This document shows positions 18,401 to 28,662 of a stretch of 64,000 nt of DNA, piece by piece. Position 1 is the first letter of the stretch. Each line of letters opens with the position of its first letter. Made by a program: the position numbers and the translations under genes. The DNA comes from Volvox africanus. Taxonomy: Eukaryota > Chlorophyta > Chlorophyceae > Chlamydomonadales > Volvocaceae. A model generated the notes under the pieces. It ran no database searches. It had not been told where the DNA came from and was given only the letters and a program-made list of their open reading frames with translations. The stretch is from positions 2,977,501-3,041,500 of the forward strand of contig BSDZ01000019.1 of assembly GCA_030268105.1 (NCBI GenBank). Reading direction: 5' to 3'.

Positions 18401-20360
18401 ACATCAAGATGAATAAGAGCTAGTGGTTGATCCACCTTATGCCCAGTTGATGGGAAGGGCCCTCGGCGCTGCCGTGACATCACACATGGCTCGCACACAC
18501 CCGCATCTCCGGCTCCCTTCACCTGCTCCTTTGCAAAACGCACCCCTGACACCATGCCTTCACCCACCAACCTCTCAAGATTACCTAGGCCAAGGTGTCC
18601 ATACCGGCGGTGCCACAAGTCCATTGATTCAGATGCAGACTTCCCATGAGCCACTCCACCAAAAGGCTGGGTGTATCTCAACCTGGAAGCAGACCTGGGA
18701 ATCGAAAAACATGATAGGGCATACAGGTCGCCCAAGCGCTGGCCCGTCAGAATCTTCTCACCACCCTTGCGCATAGTGACTTGGCCATCCTCAAAGCAAA
18801 CTGACCCACCCTGCTTATCCAGGGCAGCAACTGACAGCACATTTGCAAAGCTGTCAGGAACAAGATACACCTCTTCCACCGTCACCCGTGCATGCATATT
18901 GACCCCGGGGATAAGCCTCAGAGTCCCTACCGCTGTGGGCCTGATGATCCCCCCGTTCACACTCAGGATCTCAAACTTTTCTGACTCCGCCAGCTCGCGG
19001 ACGTCCACTATCTGATCTGCATCATATGTCAGATGATGAGATGCACCAGAATCCAGGTACCAACCTTTCAGGCGGTCAGACCCAGATGCCACAAAGGCAA
19101 AGTTCCTCGGGCTAGCATTGCCCCTGTCGCCGGCACCGTCCACATGGTCGTGCCGGCCATAACCTCGGCGGTCGCTCCCCAAGCTGGGCCCGCCCGCGGC
19201 CTCTCCATGGCCGCCCATTCTTGTGCGCTCCAGGCCGCCTGACCCATAACCGGGTCCTCTAGGCGCCGAGCTCCATGAGCCAGACCTCTGAGCCATCCTG
19301 GGGGCAGTGCACCCCCTCTCCAGATGCCCGGGCTTTCCACAGTTCCAGCACTGCAGTGGCTCCCTTGATCCGCCGCGGACGTGGCTTCCTCCACGTCGGG
19401 GCGCACTTCCTGTGGCTGAGCTTCCCCTACCCGCACTGACAAAAGCAGACGAGCTGGTAGAGGCCTCATGCATGCTCCCTACCCTAGCTTCGAACGCCAG
19501 CAGTTGTGCGGTTGCACTAGACAGCGTAAGCTCACCAGACTGTGTCGTCAAAATCGACACTATCACCTCATACTTCTGAGGTAGACCCGTCAGCATTGCA
19601 TACGTCATGTCTTGTTCACTGGTGGCCTGGCCCACCTTCAGCAGATCTGTGTGTAGCTCCCGCACTCTTGCAAGGTACACCGGCAGGGCCTCTCCCTTCT
19701 TCATCGCCAGCTTAGTATACTCCTGACGCAGCTGAGATCTGCGGGCATGGTTGTTGGCGGCAAAAATCGCAGCAAGGCCATCCCACGCCATTTTGGCGTT
19801 CGGCGATGCCTTGATGACCGGCAGATGGCAGTCCTTCACATTCTTCACCAGCAGAGTCTTCACTCGCTCCGATGCAGCGACCTCTTCATCTGTAACCGGC
19901 TCAGTCAACAGCGCCCTGTTCAAGTTATGCTCAGCACACAAGTTCTCAAACCGATAGGCCCATGTAGAGTAGTTGTTGAGATCGAGGGGTTCAGCCAACT
20001 TGTCCTTGCCCATGTTGTTCTTGGTTCTCTCAGAGCGCCCAGGCGGGGCTCATAACCTGTTAAGGAGATCAAGGAAGTATAAAGCTGCTATGAAGTATTA
20101 CAGAGGTCAGAGGAGGTCAGATGTATAAGACACTAGACGATTGCTAGCTGTTGGGTGACTATTGCAGAGTTTATGCACCCTTAAATACTATTATTGCCTG
20201 CTGTTAGCTATTCCAAGAGTTCCGCCCGGTTGTCCTCTCGGATGGCTCCACTTAACTCTAGGACAGTTCCAAGCTCCTTCTCTAGGACAGCTCCGAGCTC
20301 CTTCTCTAGGACAGTTCCAAGGTTGTGGCAACCAATGTTTGCACCGTCCAAGACTTAACA
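15486..20360 (-). mobile_element. Ty1/copia family 1, copy A, complete, inserted in an LTR
   Basis: Structure on the minus strand: 5' LTR 20360-20058, PBS 20057-20045, Gag-Pol, polypurine tract, 3' LTR 15788-15486. Both LTRs are 303 bp. Five-bp target-site duplication GTGGC on each side. It is the first of four tandem copies. Confidence 0.92.
15811..20013 (-). CDS. Copia 1 Gag-Pol polyprotein, copy A
   Basis: A 1400-codon frame with the same domain order and catalytic residues as copy F: CCHC knuckle, DSGAS protease, D-D-35-E integrase, HVDD RT and RNase H. It differs from its relatives at a few sites, for example E to G in KFAGIGLF, K to T in CFTIRDLG, and SQQSKHIDVLHH and VADVKTKALG near the C terminus. 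The changes near the RNase H C terminus could weaken it, but no motif is lost. Start ATG at 20013, 44 bp from the LTR edge. Confidence 0.92.
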   Translation of the reverse strand: MGKDKLAEPLDLNNYSTWAYRFENLCAEHNLNRALLTEPVTDEEVAASERVKTLLVKNVKDCHLPVIKASPNAKMAWDGLAAIFAANNHARRSQLRQEYTKLAMKKGEALPVYLARVRELHTDLLKVGQATSEQDMTYAMLTGLPQKYEVIVSILTTQSGELTLSSATAQLLAFEARVGSMHEASTSSSAFVSAGRGSSATGSAPRRGGSHVRGGSREPLQCWNCGKPGHLERGCTAPRMAQRSGSWSSAPRGPGYGSGGLERTRMGGHGEAAGGPSLGSDRRGYGRHDHVDGAGDRGNASPRNFAFVASGSDRLKGWYLDSGASHHLTYDADQIVDVRELAESEKFEILSVNGGIIRPTAVGTLRLIPGVNMHARVTVEEVYLVPDSFANVLSVAALDKQGGSVCFEDGQVTMRKGGEKILTGQRLGDLYALSCFSIPRSASRLRYTQPFGGVAHGKSASESMDLWHRRYGHLGLGNLERLVGEGMVSGVRFAKEQVKGAGDAGVCEPCVMSRQRRGPFPSTGHKVDQPLALIHLDVCGPMPERTPTGSLYLTVLLDDYTGFSAVAFTPTKEAVKDKVMTMVNQLETYSGFRVKEVRSDQGGEFINSPLQEFFRTKGIRHGPTVGYAPEQNGAAERLNRTLLEKMRALLAESQLPQCMWAEAVSTANYLRNISPVSGRPCTPYEAFSGEHPDVSHLRVFGCTAYVHIPKEKRNKLDPVSRKGVLVGYGDAGQYRILFSDNVVSVHSDVTFDERNVGEKAQQASRAKKSVRWRNPVDSTPDSDSDSDDDDDNDEWEPAPHTQGGGSSTGAGGSGDNSGGPTGGGDASGAGPSGSSSGAGPSVGAAGASNNFESRYPVRDRKRPSEWWRSEDPRSVAGRVHVAAATKVSEPNTYAEAVSGAQASEWKRTMDDEINSQLANGTWTLETPPPGTKLIPCRWVYKVKHNPDGSVERFKARLVAKGFVQREGVDYGELFAPTSRSSSFRVLLAVAAARKMPIHQLDVTTAFLNGELKEDLWMEQPPGYESETPGLACHLHKSIYGLKQAPRCWYDKLCEKFAGIGLFPSKSDPAMFLKVDERGVVVALVHVDDTCVASDDLELVRKVKEAIGQCFTIRDLGEARVFLGMDIRREKDGDIVLSQSRYIEQILERHNMLDAKDRATPLAMGTRAAPVTDDEGKLLEDPTPYRDLVGELNYLAVSTRPDLAYALSVLSRSMAKPTRAAMSAAKGVLRYLAGTREMGLRFPGGQGLQLDGYSDSDWAGDTVTRRSTTGYVFRVNGTAISWSSQLQRTVAASSVEAEYQALSSAVREALWLSKLSDDLKIGTSPSIIKVDSQGAMNISNNPMTSQQSKHIDVLHHLVRERVASGEVELRYCPTEKMVADVKTKALGEAKFKWCRASMGVV

Positions 20361-20396
20361 GTGGCAACCAATGTTTGCACCGTCCACAACTTAACA
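20058..20396 (-). repeat. Copia LTR composite between copies A and B
   Basis: The 303-bp LTR 20058-20360 is the 5' LTR of A. 20361-20396 is TSD GTGGC plus the 31-bp remnant of the outer LTR, which abuts the polypurine tract of B. Confidence 0.9.
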
Positions 20397-23300
20397 CGCC
20401 CCCTCGGTGCAAACCCCACTAGACTACACCCATGGAGGCACGGCACCACTTGAACTTGGCGTCACCCAAGGCCTTCGTCATCACATCAGCCACCATCTTC
20501 TCCGTAGGGCAGTACCTAAGCTCAACCTCCCCACTTGCGACCCGCTCTCTGACTAGATGATGCATCACATCAATATGCTTGGACCGCTGGGACGTCATAG
20601 GGTTGTTGCTGATATTCATCGCCCCCTGGGAATCCACCTTAATAATCGAGGGGGAGGTGCCGATCTTCAGATCGTCAGACAGCTTTGACAGCCAAAGGGC
20701 TTCTCTCACCGCACTGGAAAGAGCTTGATACTCTGCCTCCACTGATGATGCTGCCACGGTACGCTGCAGCTGGCTGCTCCAACTTATCGCAGTACCGTTC
20801 ACTCGGAAAACATACCCAGTTGTTGACCTGCGGGTAACTGTGTCTCCTGCCCAATCCGAATCACTGTAGCCATCCAGCTGCAGCCCTTGTCCGCCAGGAA
20901 ACCGAAGACCCATCTCCCGAGTACCCGCCAGGTACCGCAGCACTCCCTTTGCCGCACTCATTGCAGCGCGGGTAGGCTTAGCCATGGACCGGGAAAGCAC
21001 ACTCAGGGCATAGGCCAGGTCGGGACGTGTGCTCACTGCAAGGTAGTTGAGTTCTCCCACCAGAGCTCGGTAAGGCGTTGGGTCCTCCAGCAGTTTGCCT
21101 TCATCATCAGTCACTGGGGCAGCCCTTGTACCCATTGCCAGGGGAGTTGCCCGATCTTTGGCATCCAGCATGTTGTGCCGCTCCAGAATCTGCTCAATAT
21201 AACGAGATTGACTCAACACAATATCGCCATCCTTCTCTCGACGAATATCCATGCCCAAAAATACTTGTGCCTCCCCTAGGTCCCGAATCTTGAAGCACTG
21301 ACCAATCGCCTCTTTCACCTTCCGCACCAATTCTAAATCATCTGAGGCCACACACGTATCATCCACATGAACCAATGCAACCACCACTCCCCTTTCATCA
21401 ACCTTCAGAAACATAGCCGGATCTGATTTAGACGGGAACAGCCCAATCTCGGCAAACTTCTCACACAACTTATCATACCAGCACCGTGGGGCCTGCTTTA
21501 GACCATAGATGGACTTATGCAGGTGACAGGCCAGGCCTGGAGTTTCCGACTCGTACCCCGGTGGCTGCTCCATCCAAAGATCCTCCTTCAGTTCTCCATT
21601 CAAGAACGCAGTCGTCACATCTAGCTGGTGAATGGGCATTTTTCTAGCCGCTGCAACCGCTAAAAGGACTCGAAAAGATGAGCTACGGGACGTAGGCGCA
21701 AAGAGCTCACCATAATCCACCCCCTCGCGCTGTACAAACCCTTTTGCGACCAAGCGCGCTTTAAACCGCTCAACACTACCATCTGGATTGTGTTTCACCT
21801 TATACACCCAGCGACATGGAATAAGCTTCGTGCCTGGCGGGGGTGTTTCTAAGGTCCAGGTTCCATTTGCCAACTGAGAGTTAATTTCGTCATCCATAGT
21901 CCTTTTCCACTCGCTGGCCTGCGCCCCAGACACCGCTTCAGCATAAGTGTTGGGCTCAGACACTTTGGTTGCGGCAGCCACATGGACCCGGCCGGCAACA
22001 GACCTAGGGTCCTCACTGCGCCACCACTCGGACGGCCGTTTTCGATCACGGACAGGGTACCTAGACTCAAAATTGTTACTCGCACCGGCAGCACCCACAG
22101 AGGGGCCAGCACCGGACGAACTCCCCGAGGGACCTGCTCCGGAAGCATCACCACCCCCTGTTGGTCCGCCGCTGTTATCCCCTGAACCTCCTGCACCAGT
22201 AGAGGATCCGCCACCTTGGGTGTGAGGGGCCGGTTCCCACTCATCATTATCATCATCATCATCACTATCACTATCAGAATCAGGCGTACTGTCTACGGGG
22301 TTGCGCCACCTTACGGACTTCTTTGCACGACTAGCTTGCTGTGCTTTCTCACCGACATTCCGCTCATCAAAGGTGACATCAGAGTGCACCGACACTACAT
22401 TGTCTGAAAAAAGGATACGGTACTGGCCTGCATCGCCGTACCCAACCAGAACACCCTTGCGACTTACCGGATCTAATTTATTGCGCTTCTCCTTGGGGAT
22501 ATGGACATATGCCGTACATCCAAACACACGCAGATGACTCACATCAGGATGTTCCCCTGAGAAAGCTTCATACGGGGTGCAGGGCCGACCGGACACAGGT
22601 GAAATATTCCGAAGGTAATTCGCCGTAGAGACAGCCTCAGCCCACATGCATTGGGGAAGTTGAGACTCAGCCAATAGAGCACGCATCTTCTCTAACAGAG
22701 TCCTATTCAAGCGCTCAGCAGCTCCATTCTGCTCGGGGGCATACCCCACCGTAGGCCCATGCCGAATCCCTTTCGTACGGAAAAACTCCTGCAGGGGACT
22801 GTTAATGAACTCACCCCCTTGATCAGACCGTACCTCCTTGACCCGAAAACCACTGTACGTCTCCAGCTGATTCACCATAGTCATCACCTTGTCCTTCACC
22901 GCTTCCTTGGTAGGTGTAAAGGCTACAGCCGAAAAACCAGTATAGTCATCCAACAAGACAGTTAGGTAGAGGGAACCCGTTGGTGTTCGCTCAGGCATCG
23001 GACCACAAACATCAAGATGAATAAGAGCTAGTGGTTGATCCACCTTATGCCCAGTTGATGGGAAGGGCCCTCGGCGCTGCCGTGACATCACACATGGCTC
23101 GCACACACCCGCATCTCCGGCTCCCTTCACCTGCTCCTTTGCAAAACGCACCCCTGACACCATGCCTTCACCCACCAACCTCTCAAGATTACCTAGGCCA
23201 AGGTGTCCATACCGGCGGTGCCACAAGTCCATTGATTCAGATGCAGACTTCCCATGAGCCACTCCACCAAAAGGCTGGGTGTATCTCAACCTGGAAGCAG

Positions 23301-24665
23301 ACCTGGGAATCGAAAAACATGATAGGGCATACAGGTCGCCCAAGCGCTGGCCCGTCAGAATCTTCTCACCACCCTTGCGCATAGTGACTTGGCCATCCTC
23401 AAAGCAAACTGACCCACCCTGCTTATCCAGGGCAGCAACTGACAGCACATTTGCAAAGCTGTCAGGAACAAGATACACCTCTTCCACCGTCACCCGTGCA
23501 TGCATATTGACCCCGGGGATAAGCCTCAGAGTCCCTACCGCTGTGGGCCTGATGATCCCCCCGTTCACACTCAGGATCTCAAACTTTTCTGACTCCGCCA
23601 GCTCGCGGACGTCCACTATCTGATCTGCATCATATGTCAGATGATGAGATGCACCAGAATCCAGGTACCAACCTTTCAGGCGGTCAGACCCAGATGCCAC
23701 AAAGGCAAAGTTCCTCGGGCTAGCATTGCCCCTGTCGCCGGCACCGTCCACATGGTCGTGCCGGCCATAACCTCGGCGGTCGCTCCCCAAGCTGGGCCCG
23801 CCCGCGGCCTCTCCATGGCCGCCCATTCTTGTGCGCTCCAGGCCGCCTGACCCATAACCGGGTCCTCTAGGCGCCGAGCTCCATGAGCCAGACCTCTGAG
23901 CCATCCTGGGGGCAGTGCACCCCCTCTCCAGATGCCCGGGCTTTCCACAGTTCCAGCACTGCAGTGGCTCCCTTGATCCGCCGCGGACGTGGCTTCCTCC
24001 ACGTCGGGGCGCACTTCCTGTGGCTGAGCTTCCCCTACCCGCACTGACAAAAGCAGACGAGCTGGTAGAGGCCTCATGCATGCTCCCTACCCTAGCTTCG
24101 AACGCCAGCAGTTGTGCGGTTGCACTAGACAGCGTAAGCTCACCAGACTGTGTCGTCAAAATCGACACTATCACCTCATACTTCTGAGGTAGACCCGTCA
24201 GCATTGCATACGTCATGTCTTGTTCACTGGTGGCCTGGCCCACCTTCAGCAGATCTGTGTGTAGCTCCCGCACTCTTGCAAGGTACACCGGCAGGGCCTC
24301 TCCCTTCTTCATCGCCAGCTTAGTATACTCCTGACGCAGCTGAGATCTGCGGGCATGGTTGTTGGCGGCAAAAATCGCAGCAAGGCCATCCCACGCCATT
24401 TTGGCGTTCGGCGATGCCTTGATGACCGGCAGATGGCAGTCCTTCACATTCTTCACCAGCAGAGTCTTCACTCGCTCCGATGCAGCGACCTCTTCATCTG
24501 TAACCGGCTCAGTCAACAGCGCCCTGTTCAAGTTATGCTCAGCACACAAGTTCTCAAACCGATAGGCCCATGTAGAGTAGTTGTTGAGATCGAGGGGTTC
24601 AGCCAACTTGTCCTTGCCCATGTTGTTCTTGGTTCTCTCAGAGCGCCCAGGCGGGGCTCATAACC
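20397..24665 (-). mobile_element. Ty1/copia family 1, copy B (internal region)
   Basis: Full internal region with PBS at 24653-24665. It repeats copy A with a period of 4608 bp (internal + LTR + 36 bp). It shares LTRs with its neighbours, so it arose by tandem duplication or LTR recombination and not by a separate insertion. Confidence 0.9.
20419..24621 (-). CDS. Copia 1 Gag-Pol polyprotein, copy B
   Basis: A 1400-codon intact frame with all copia domains and catalytic motifs as in copy F. Distinguishing changes include R to Q in GEAQVFLG and E to D in ALGDAKFKW; copies C and D share the latter change. Start ATG at 24621. Potentially active by sequence, with flanking LTRs shared with copies A and C. 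Confidence 0.92.
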   Translation of the reverse strand: MGKDKLAEPLDLNNYSTWAYRFENLCAEHNLNRALLTEPVTDEEVAASERVKTLLVKNVKDCHLPVIKASPNAKMAWDGLAAIFAANNHARRSQLRQEYTKLAMKKGEALPVYLARVRELHTDLLKVGQATSEQDMTYAMLTGLPQKYEVIVSILTTQSGELTLSSATAQLLAFEARVGSMHEASTSSSAFVSAGRGSSATGSAPRRGGSHVRGGSREPLQCWNCGKPGHLERGCTAPRMAQRSGSWSSAPRGPGYGSGGLERTRMGGHGEAAGGPSLGSDRRGYGRHDHVDGAGDRGNASPRNFAFVASGSDRLKGWYLDSGASHHLTYDADQIVDVRELAESEKFEILSVNGGIIRPTAVGTLRLIPGVNMHARVTVEEVYLVPDSFANVLSVAALDKQGGSVCFEDGQVTMRKGGEKILTGQRLGDLYALSCFSIPRSASRLRYTQPFGGVAHGKSASESMDLWHRRYGHLGLGNLERLVGEGMVSGVRFAKEQVKGAGDAGVCEPCVMSRQRRGPFPSTGHKVDQPLALIHLDVCGPMPERTPTGSLYLTVLLDDYTGFSAVAFTPTKEAVKDKVMTMVNQLETYSGFRVKEVRSDQGGEFINSPLQEFFRTKGIRHGPTVGYAPEQNGAAERLNRTLLEKMRALLAESQLPQCMWAEAVSTANYLRNISPVSGRPCTPYEAFSGEHPDVSHLRVFGCTAYVHIPKEKRNKLDPVSRKGVLVGYGDAGQYRILFSDNVVSVHSDVTFDERNVGEKAQQASRAKKSVRWRNPVDSTPDSDSDSDDDDDNDEWEPAPHTQGGGSSTGAGGSGDNSGGPTGGGDASGAGPSGSSSGAGPSVGAAGASNNFESRYPVRDRKRPSEWWRSEDPRSVAGRVHVAAATKVSEPNTYAEAVSGAQASEWKRTMDDEINSQLANGTWTLETPPPGTKLIPCRWVYKVKHNPDGSVERFKARLVAKGFVQREGVDYGELFAPTSRSSSFRVLLAVAAARKMPIHQLDVTTAFLNGELKEDLWMEQPPGYESETPGLACHLHKSIYGLKQAPRCWYDKLCEKFAEIGLFPSKSDPAMFLKVDERGVVVALVHVDDTCVASDDLELVRKVKEAIGQCFKIRDLGEAQVFLGMDIRREKDGDIVLSQSRYIEQILERHNMLDAKDRATPLAMGTRAAPVTDDEGKLLEDPTPYRALVGELNYLAVSTRPDLAYALSVLSRSMAKPTRAAMSAAKGVLRYLAGTREMGLRFPGGQGLQLDGYSDSDWAGDTVTRRSTTGYVFRVNGTAISWSSQLQRTVAASSVEAEYQALSSAVREALWLSKLSDDLKIGTSPSIIKVDSQGAMNISNNPMTSQRSKHIDVMHHLVRERVASGEVELRYCPTEKMVADVMTKALGDAKFKWCRASMGVV

Positions 24666-25004
24666 TGTTAAGGAGATCAAGGAAGTATAAAGCTGCTATG
24701 AAGTATTACAGAGGTCAGAGGAGGTCAGATGTATAAGACACTAGACGATTGCTAGCTGTTGGGTGACTATTGCAGAGTTTATGCACCCTTAAATACTATT
24801 ATTGCCTGCTGTTAGCTATTCCAAGAGTTCCGCCCGGTTGTCCTCTCGGATGGCTCCACTTAACTCTAGGACAGTTCCAAGCTCCTTCTCTAGGACAGCT
24901 CCGAGCTCCTTCTCTAGGACAGTTCCAAGGTTGTGGCAACCAATGTTTGCACCGTCCAAGACTTAACAGTGGCAACCAATGTTTGCACCGTCCACAACTT
25001 AACA
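24666..25004 (-). repeat. Copia LTR composite between copies B and C
   Basis: 303-bp LTR 24666-24968 plus the same 36-bp GTGGC-containing remnant (24969-25004) as between A and B. Confidence 0.9.
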
Positions 25005-25026
25005 CGCCCCCTCGGTGCAAACCCCA

Positions 25027-27990
25027 CTAGACTACACCCATGGAGGCACGGCACCACTTGAACTTGGCGTCACCCAAGGCCTTCGTCATCACATCAGCCA
25101 CCATCTTCTCCGTAGGGCAGTACCTAAGCTCAACCTCCCCACTTGCGACCCGCTCTCTGACTAGATGATGCATCACATCAATATGCTTGGACCGCTGGGA
25201 CGTCATAGGGTTGTTGCTGATATTCATCGCCCCCTGGGAATCCACCTTAATAATCGAGGGGGAGGTGCCGATCTTCAGATCGTCAGACAGCTTTGACAGC
25301 CAAAGGGCTTCTCTCACCGCACTGGAAAGAGCTTGATACTCTGCCTCCACTGATGATGCTGCCACGGTACGCTGCAGCTGGCTGCTCCAACTTATCGCAG
25401 TACCGTTCACTCGGAAAACATACCCAGTTGTTGACCTGCGGGTAACTGTGTCTCCTGCCCAATCCGAATCACTGTAGCCATCCAGCTGCAGCCCTTGTCC
25501 GCCAGGAAACCGAAGACCCATCTCCCGAGTACCCGCCAGGTACCGCAGCACTCCCTTTGCCGCACTCATTGCAGCGCGGGTAGGCTTAGCCATGGACCGG
25601 GAAAGCACACTCAGGGCATAGGCCAGGTCGGGACGTGTACTCACTGCAAGGTAGTTGAGTTCTCCCACCAGAGCTCGGTAAGGCGTTGGGTCCTCCAGCA
25701 GTTTGCCTTCATCATCAGTCACTGGGGCAGCCCTTGTACCCATTGCCAGGGGAGTTGCCCGATCTTTGGCATCCAGCATGTTGTGCCGCTCCAGAATCTG
25801 CTCAATATAACGAGATTGACTCAACACAATATCGCCATCCTTCTCTCGACGAATATCCATGCCCAAAAATACTCGTGCCTCCCCTAGGTCCCGAATCTTG
25901 AAGCACTGACCAATCGCCTCTTTCACCTTCCGCACCAATTCTAAATCATCTGAGGCCACACACGTATCATCCACATGAACCAATGCAACCACCACTCCCC
26001 TTTCATCAACCTTCAGAAACATAGCCGGATCTGATTTAGACGGGAACAGCCCAATCTCGGCAAACTTCTCACACAACTTATCATACCAGCACCGTGGGGC
26101 CTGCTTTAGACCATAGATGGACTTATGCAGGTGACAGGCCAGGCCTGGAGTTTCCGACTCGTACCCCGGTGGCTGCTCCATCCAAAGATCCTCCTTCAGT
26201 TCTCCATTCAAGAACGCAGTCGTCACATCTAGCTGGTGAATGGGCATTTTTCTAGCCGCTGCAACCGCTAAAAGGACTCGAAAAGATGAGCTACGGGACG
26301 TAGGCGCAAAGAGCTCACCATAATCCACCCCCTCGCGCTGTACAAACCCTTTTGCGACCAAGCGCGCTTTAAACCGCTCAACACTACCATCTGGATTGTG
26401 TTTCACCTTATACACCCAGCGACATGGAATAAGCTTCGTGCCTGGCGGGGGTGTTTCTAAGGTCCAGGTTCCATTTGCCAACTGAGAGTTAATTTCGTCA
26501 TCCATAGCCCTTTTCCACTCGCTGGCCTGCGCCCCAGACACCGCTTCAGCATAAATGTTGGGCTCAGACACTTTGGTGGCGGCAGCCACATGGACCCGGC
26601 CGGCAACAGACCTAGGGTCCTCACTGCGCCACCACTCGGACGGCCGTTTTCGATCACGGACAGGGTACCTAGACTCAAAATTGTTACTCGCACCGGCAGC
26701 ACCCACAGAGGGGCCAGCACCGGACGAACTCCCCGAGGGACCTGCGCCGGAAGCATCACCACCCCCTGTTGGTCCACCGCTGTTATCCCCTGAACCTCCT
26801 GCACCAGTAGAGGATCCGCCACCTTGGGTGTGAGGGGCCGGTTCCCACTCATCATTATCATCATCATCATCACTATCACTATCAGAATCAGGCGTACTGT
26901 CTACGGGGTTGCGCCACCTTACGGACTTCTTTGCACGACTAGCTTGCTGTGCTTTCTCACCGACATTCCGCTCATCAAAGGTGACATCAGAGTGCACCGA
27001 CACTACATTGTCTGAAAAAAGGATACGGTACTGGCCTGCATCGCCGTACCCAACCAGAACACCCTTGCGACTTACCGGATCTAATTTATTGCGCTTCTCC
27101 TTGGGGATATGGACATATGCCGTACATCCAAACACACGCAGATGACTCACATCAGGATGTTCCCCTGAGAAAGCTTCATACGGGGTGCAGGGCCGACCGG
27201 ACACAGGTGAAATATTCCGAAGGTAATTCGCCGTAGAGACAGCCTCAGCCCACATGCATTGGGGAAGTTGAGACTCAGCCAATAGAGCACGCATCTTCTC
27301 TAACAGAGTCCTATTCAAGCGCTCAGCAGCTCCATTCTGCTCGGGGGCATACCCCACCGTAGGCCCATGCCGAATCCCTTTCGTACGGAAAAACTCCTGC
27401 AGGGGACTGTTAATGAACTCACCCCCTTGATCAGACCGTACCTCCTTGACCCGAAAACCACTGTACGTCTCCAGCTGATTCACCATAGTCATCACCTTGT
27501 CCTTCACCGCTTCCTTGGTAGGTGTAAAGGCTACAGCCGAAAAACCAGTATAGTCATCCAACAAGACAGTTAGGTAGAGGGAACCCGTTGGTGTTCGCTC
27601 AGGCATCGGACCACAAACATCAAGATGAATAAGAGCTAGTGGTTGATCCACCTTATGCCCAGTTGATGGGAAGGGCCCTCGGCGCTGCCGTGACATCACA
27701 CATGGCTCGCACACACCCGCATCTCCGGCTCCCTTCACCTGCTCCTTTGCAAAACGCACCCCTGACACCATGCCTTCACCCACCAACCTCTCAAGATTAC
27801 CTAGGCCAAGGTGTCCATACCGGCGGTGCCACAAGTCCATTGATTCAGATGCAGACTTCCCATGAGCCACTCCACCAAAAGGCTGGGTGTATCTCAACCT
27901 GGAAGCAGACCTGGGAATCGAAAAACATGATAGGGCATACAGGTCGCCCAAGCGCTGGCCCGTCAGAATCTTCTCACCACCCTTGCGCAT
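25027..27990 (-). pseudogene. Copia 1 pol, 5'-deleted (integrase-RT-RNase H), copy C
   Basis: A 987-codon open frame from MRKGGEKIL to the natural stop. It keeps integrase (HH-CC, D-D-35-E), RT (HVDD) and RNase H, but lacks Gag, the zinc knuckle and protease. Without Gag it cannot form particles alone and would depend on full copies. The first ATG is simply the first Met of the remaining copia sequence. A marker change, T to I in EPNIYAEAV, is shared with D. Confidence 0.88.
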
Positions 27991-28044
27991 AGTGACTTGG
28001 CCATCCTCAAAGCAAACTGACCCACCCTGCTTATCCAGGGCACC

Positions 28045-28301
28045 GTTGAAGTCAGCAAAGCGCCCGGCCCCTCGTGGGCCGTATTACTTGCTCTGACATT
28101 CTTTCGTATATGAGTGTTGCTCACATTCCAACACCCCCCCGTGAGCGACACTCCGTCGCTCCGACACTCCGACACTCCGTCGAGCTTCACGGTCTCCCGA
28201 TAGCTGCCTCGTCCCGGCCTCCCTGCCTGGTCAACAGCCAGCGGGATTTTGAACCGGCGACCTCTCGGCCAGCCGCGCACGTGCGCTCGGGGCTCATAAC
28301 C
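28045..28301 (-). mobile_element. TRIM-like miniature LTR element within copy C
   Basis: Minus strand: PBS, palindrome GCGCACGTGCGC, a tRNA-like segment (A-box-like TGGCCGAGAGG; B box here degraded to GGTTCAAAATCC), GC-rich interior with repeated GGAGTGTCG, G-run polypurine tract (28134-28140), then an ~89-bp LTR starting TGTTGGAATG and ending TTCAAC. It has no coding capacity. The LTR matches the 90-bp LTR at 52789-52878. Confidence 0.78.
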
Positions 28302-28640
28302 TGTTAAGGAGATCAAGGAAGTATAAAGCTGCTATGAAGTATTACAGAGGTCAGAGGAGGTAAGATGTATAAGACACTAGACGATTGCTAGCTGTTGGGT
28401 GACTATTGCAGAGTTTATGCACCCTTAAATACTATTATTGCCTGCTGTTAGCTATTCCAAGAGTTCCGCCCGGTTGTCCTCTCGGATGGCTCCACTTAAC
28501 TCTAGGACAGTTCCAAGCTCCTTCTCTAGGACAGCTCCGAGCTCCTTCTCTAGGACAGTTCCAAGGTTGTGGCAACCAATGTTTGCACCGTCCAAGACTT
28601 AACAGTGGCAACCAATGTTTGCACCGTCCACAACTTAACA
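28302..28640 (-). repeat. Copia LTR composite between copies C and D
   Basis: 303-bp LTR 28302-28604 plus the 36-bp remnant 28605-28640. Confidence 0.9.
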
Positions 28641-28662
28641 CGCCCCCTCGGTGCAAACCCCA

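Larger units (their letters stand above)
25005..28301 (-). mobile_element. Copia-TRIM chimera, copy C
   Basis: On the minus strand: LTR, PBS (28289-28301), interior of the miniature element (28134-28288), its G-run polypurine tract, its LTR (28045-28133, one terminal base short), then copia from the AALDKQGG point to the end. Copia gag, protease and the start of the region before integrase are gone. Copy D has the same junctions. Confidence 0.88.
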
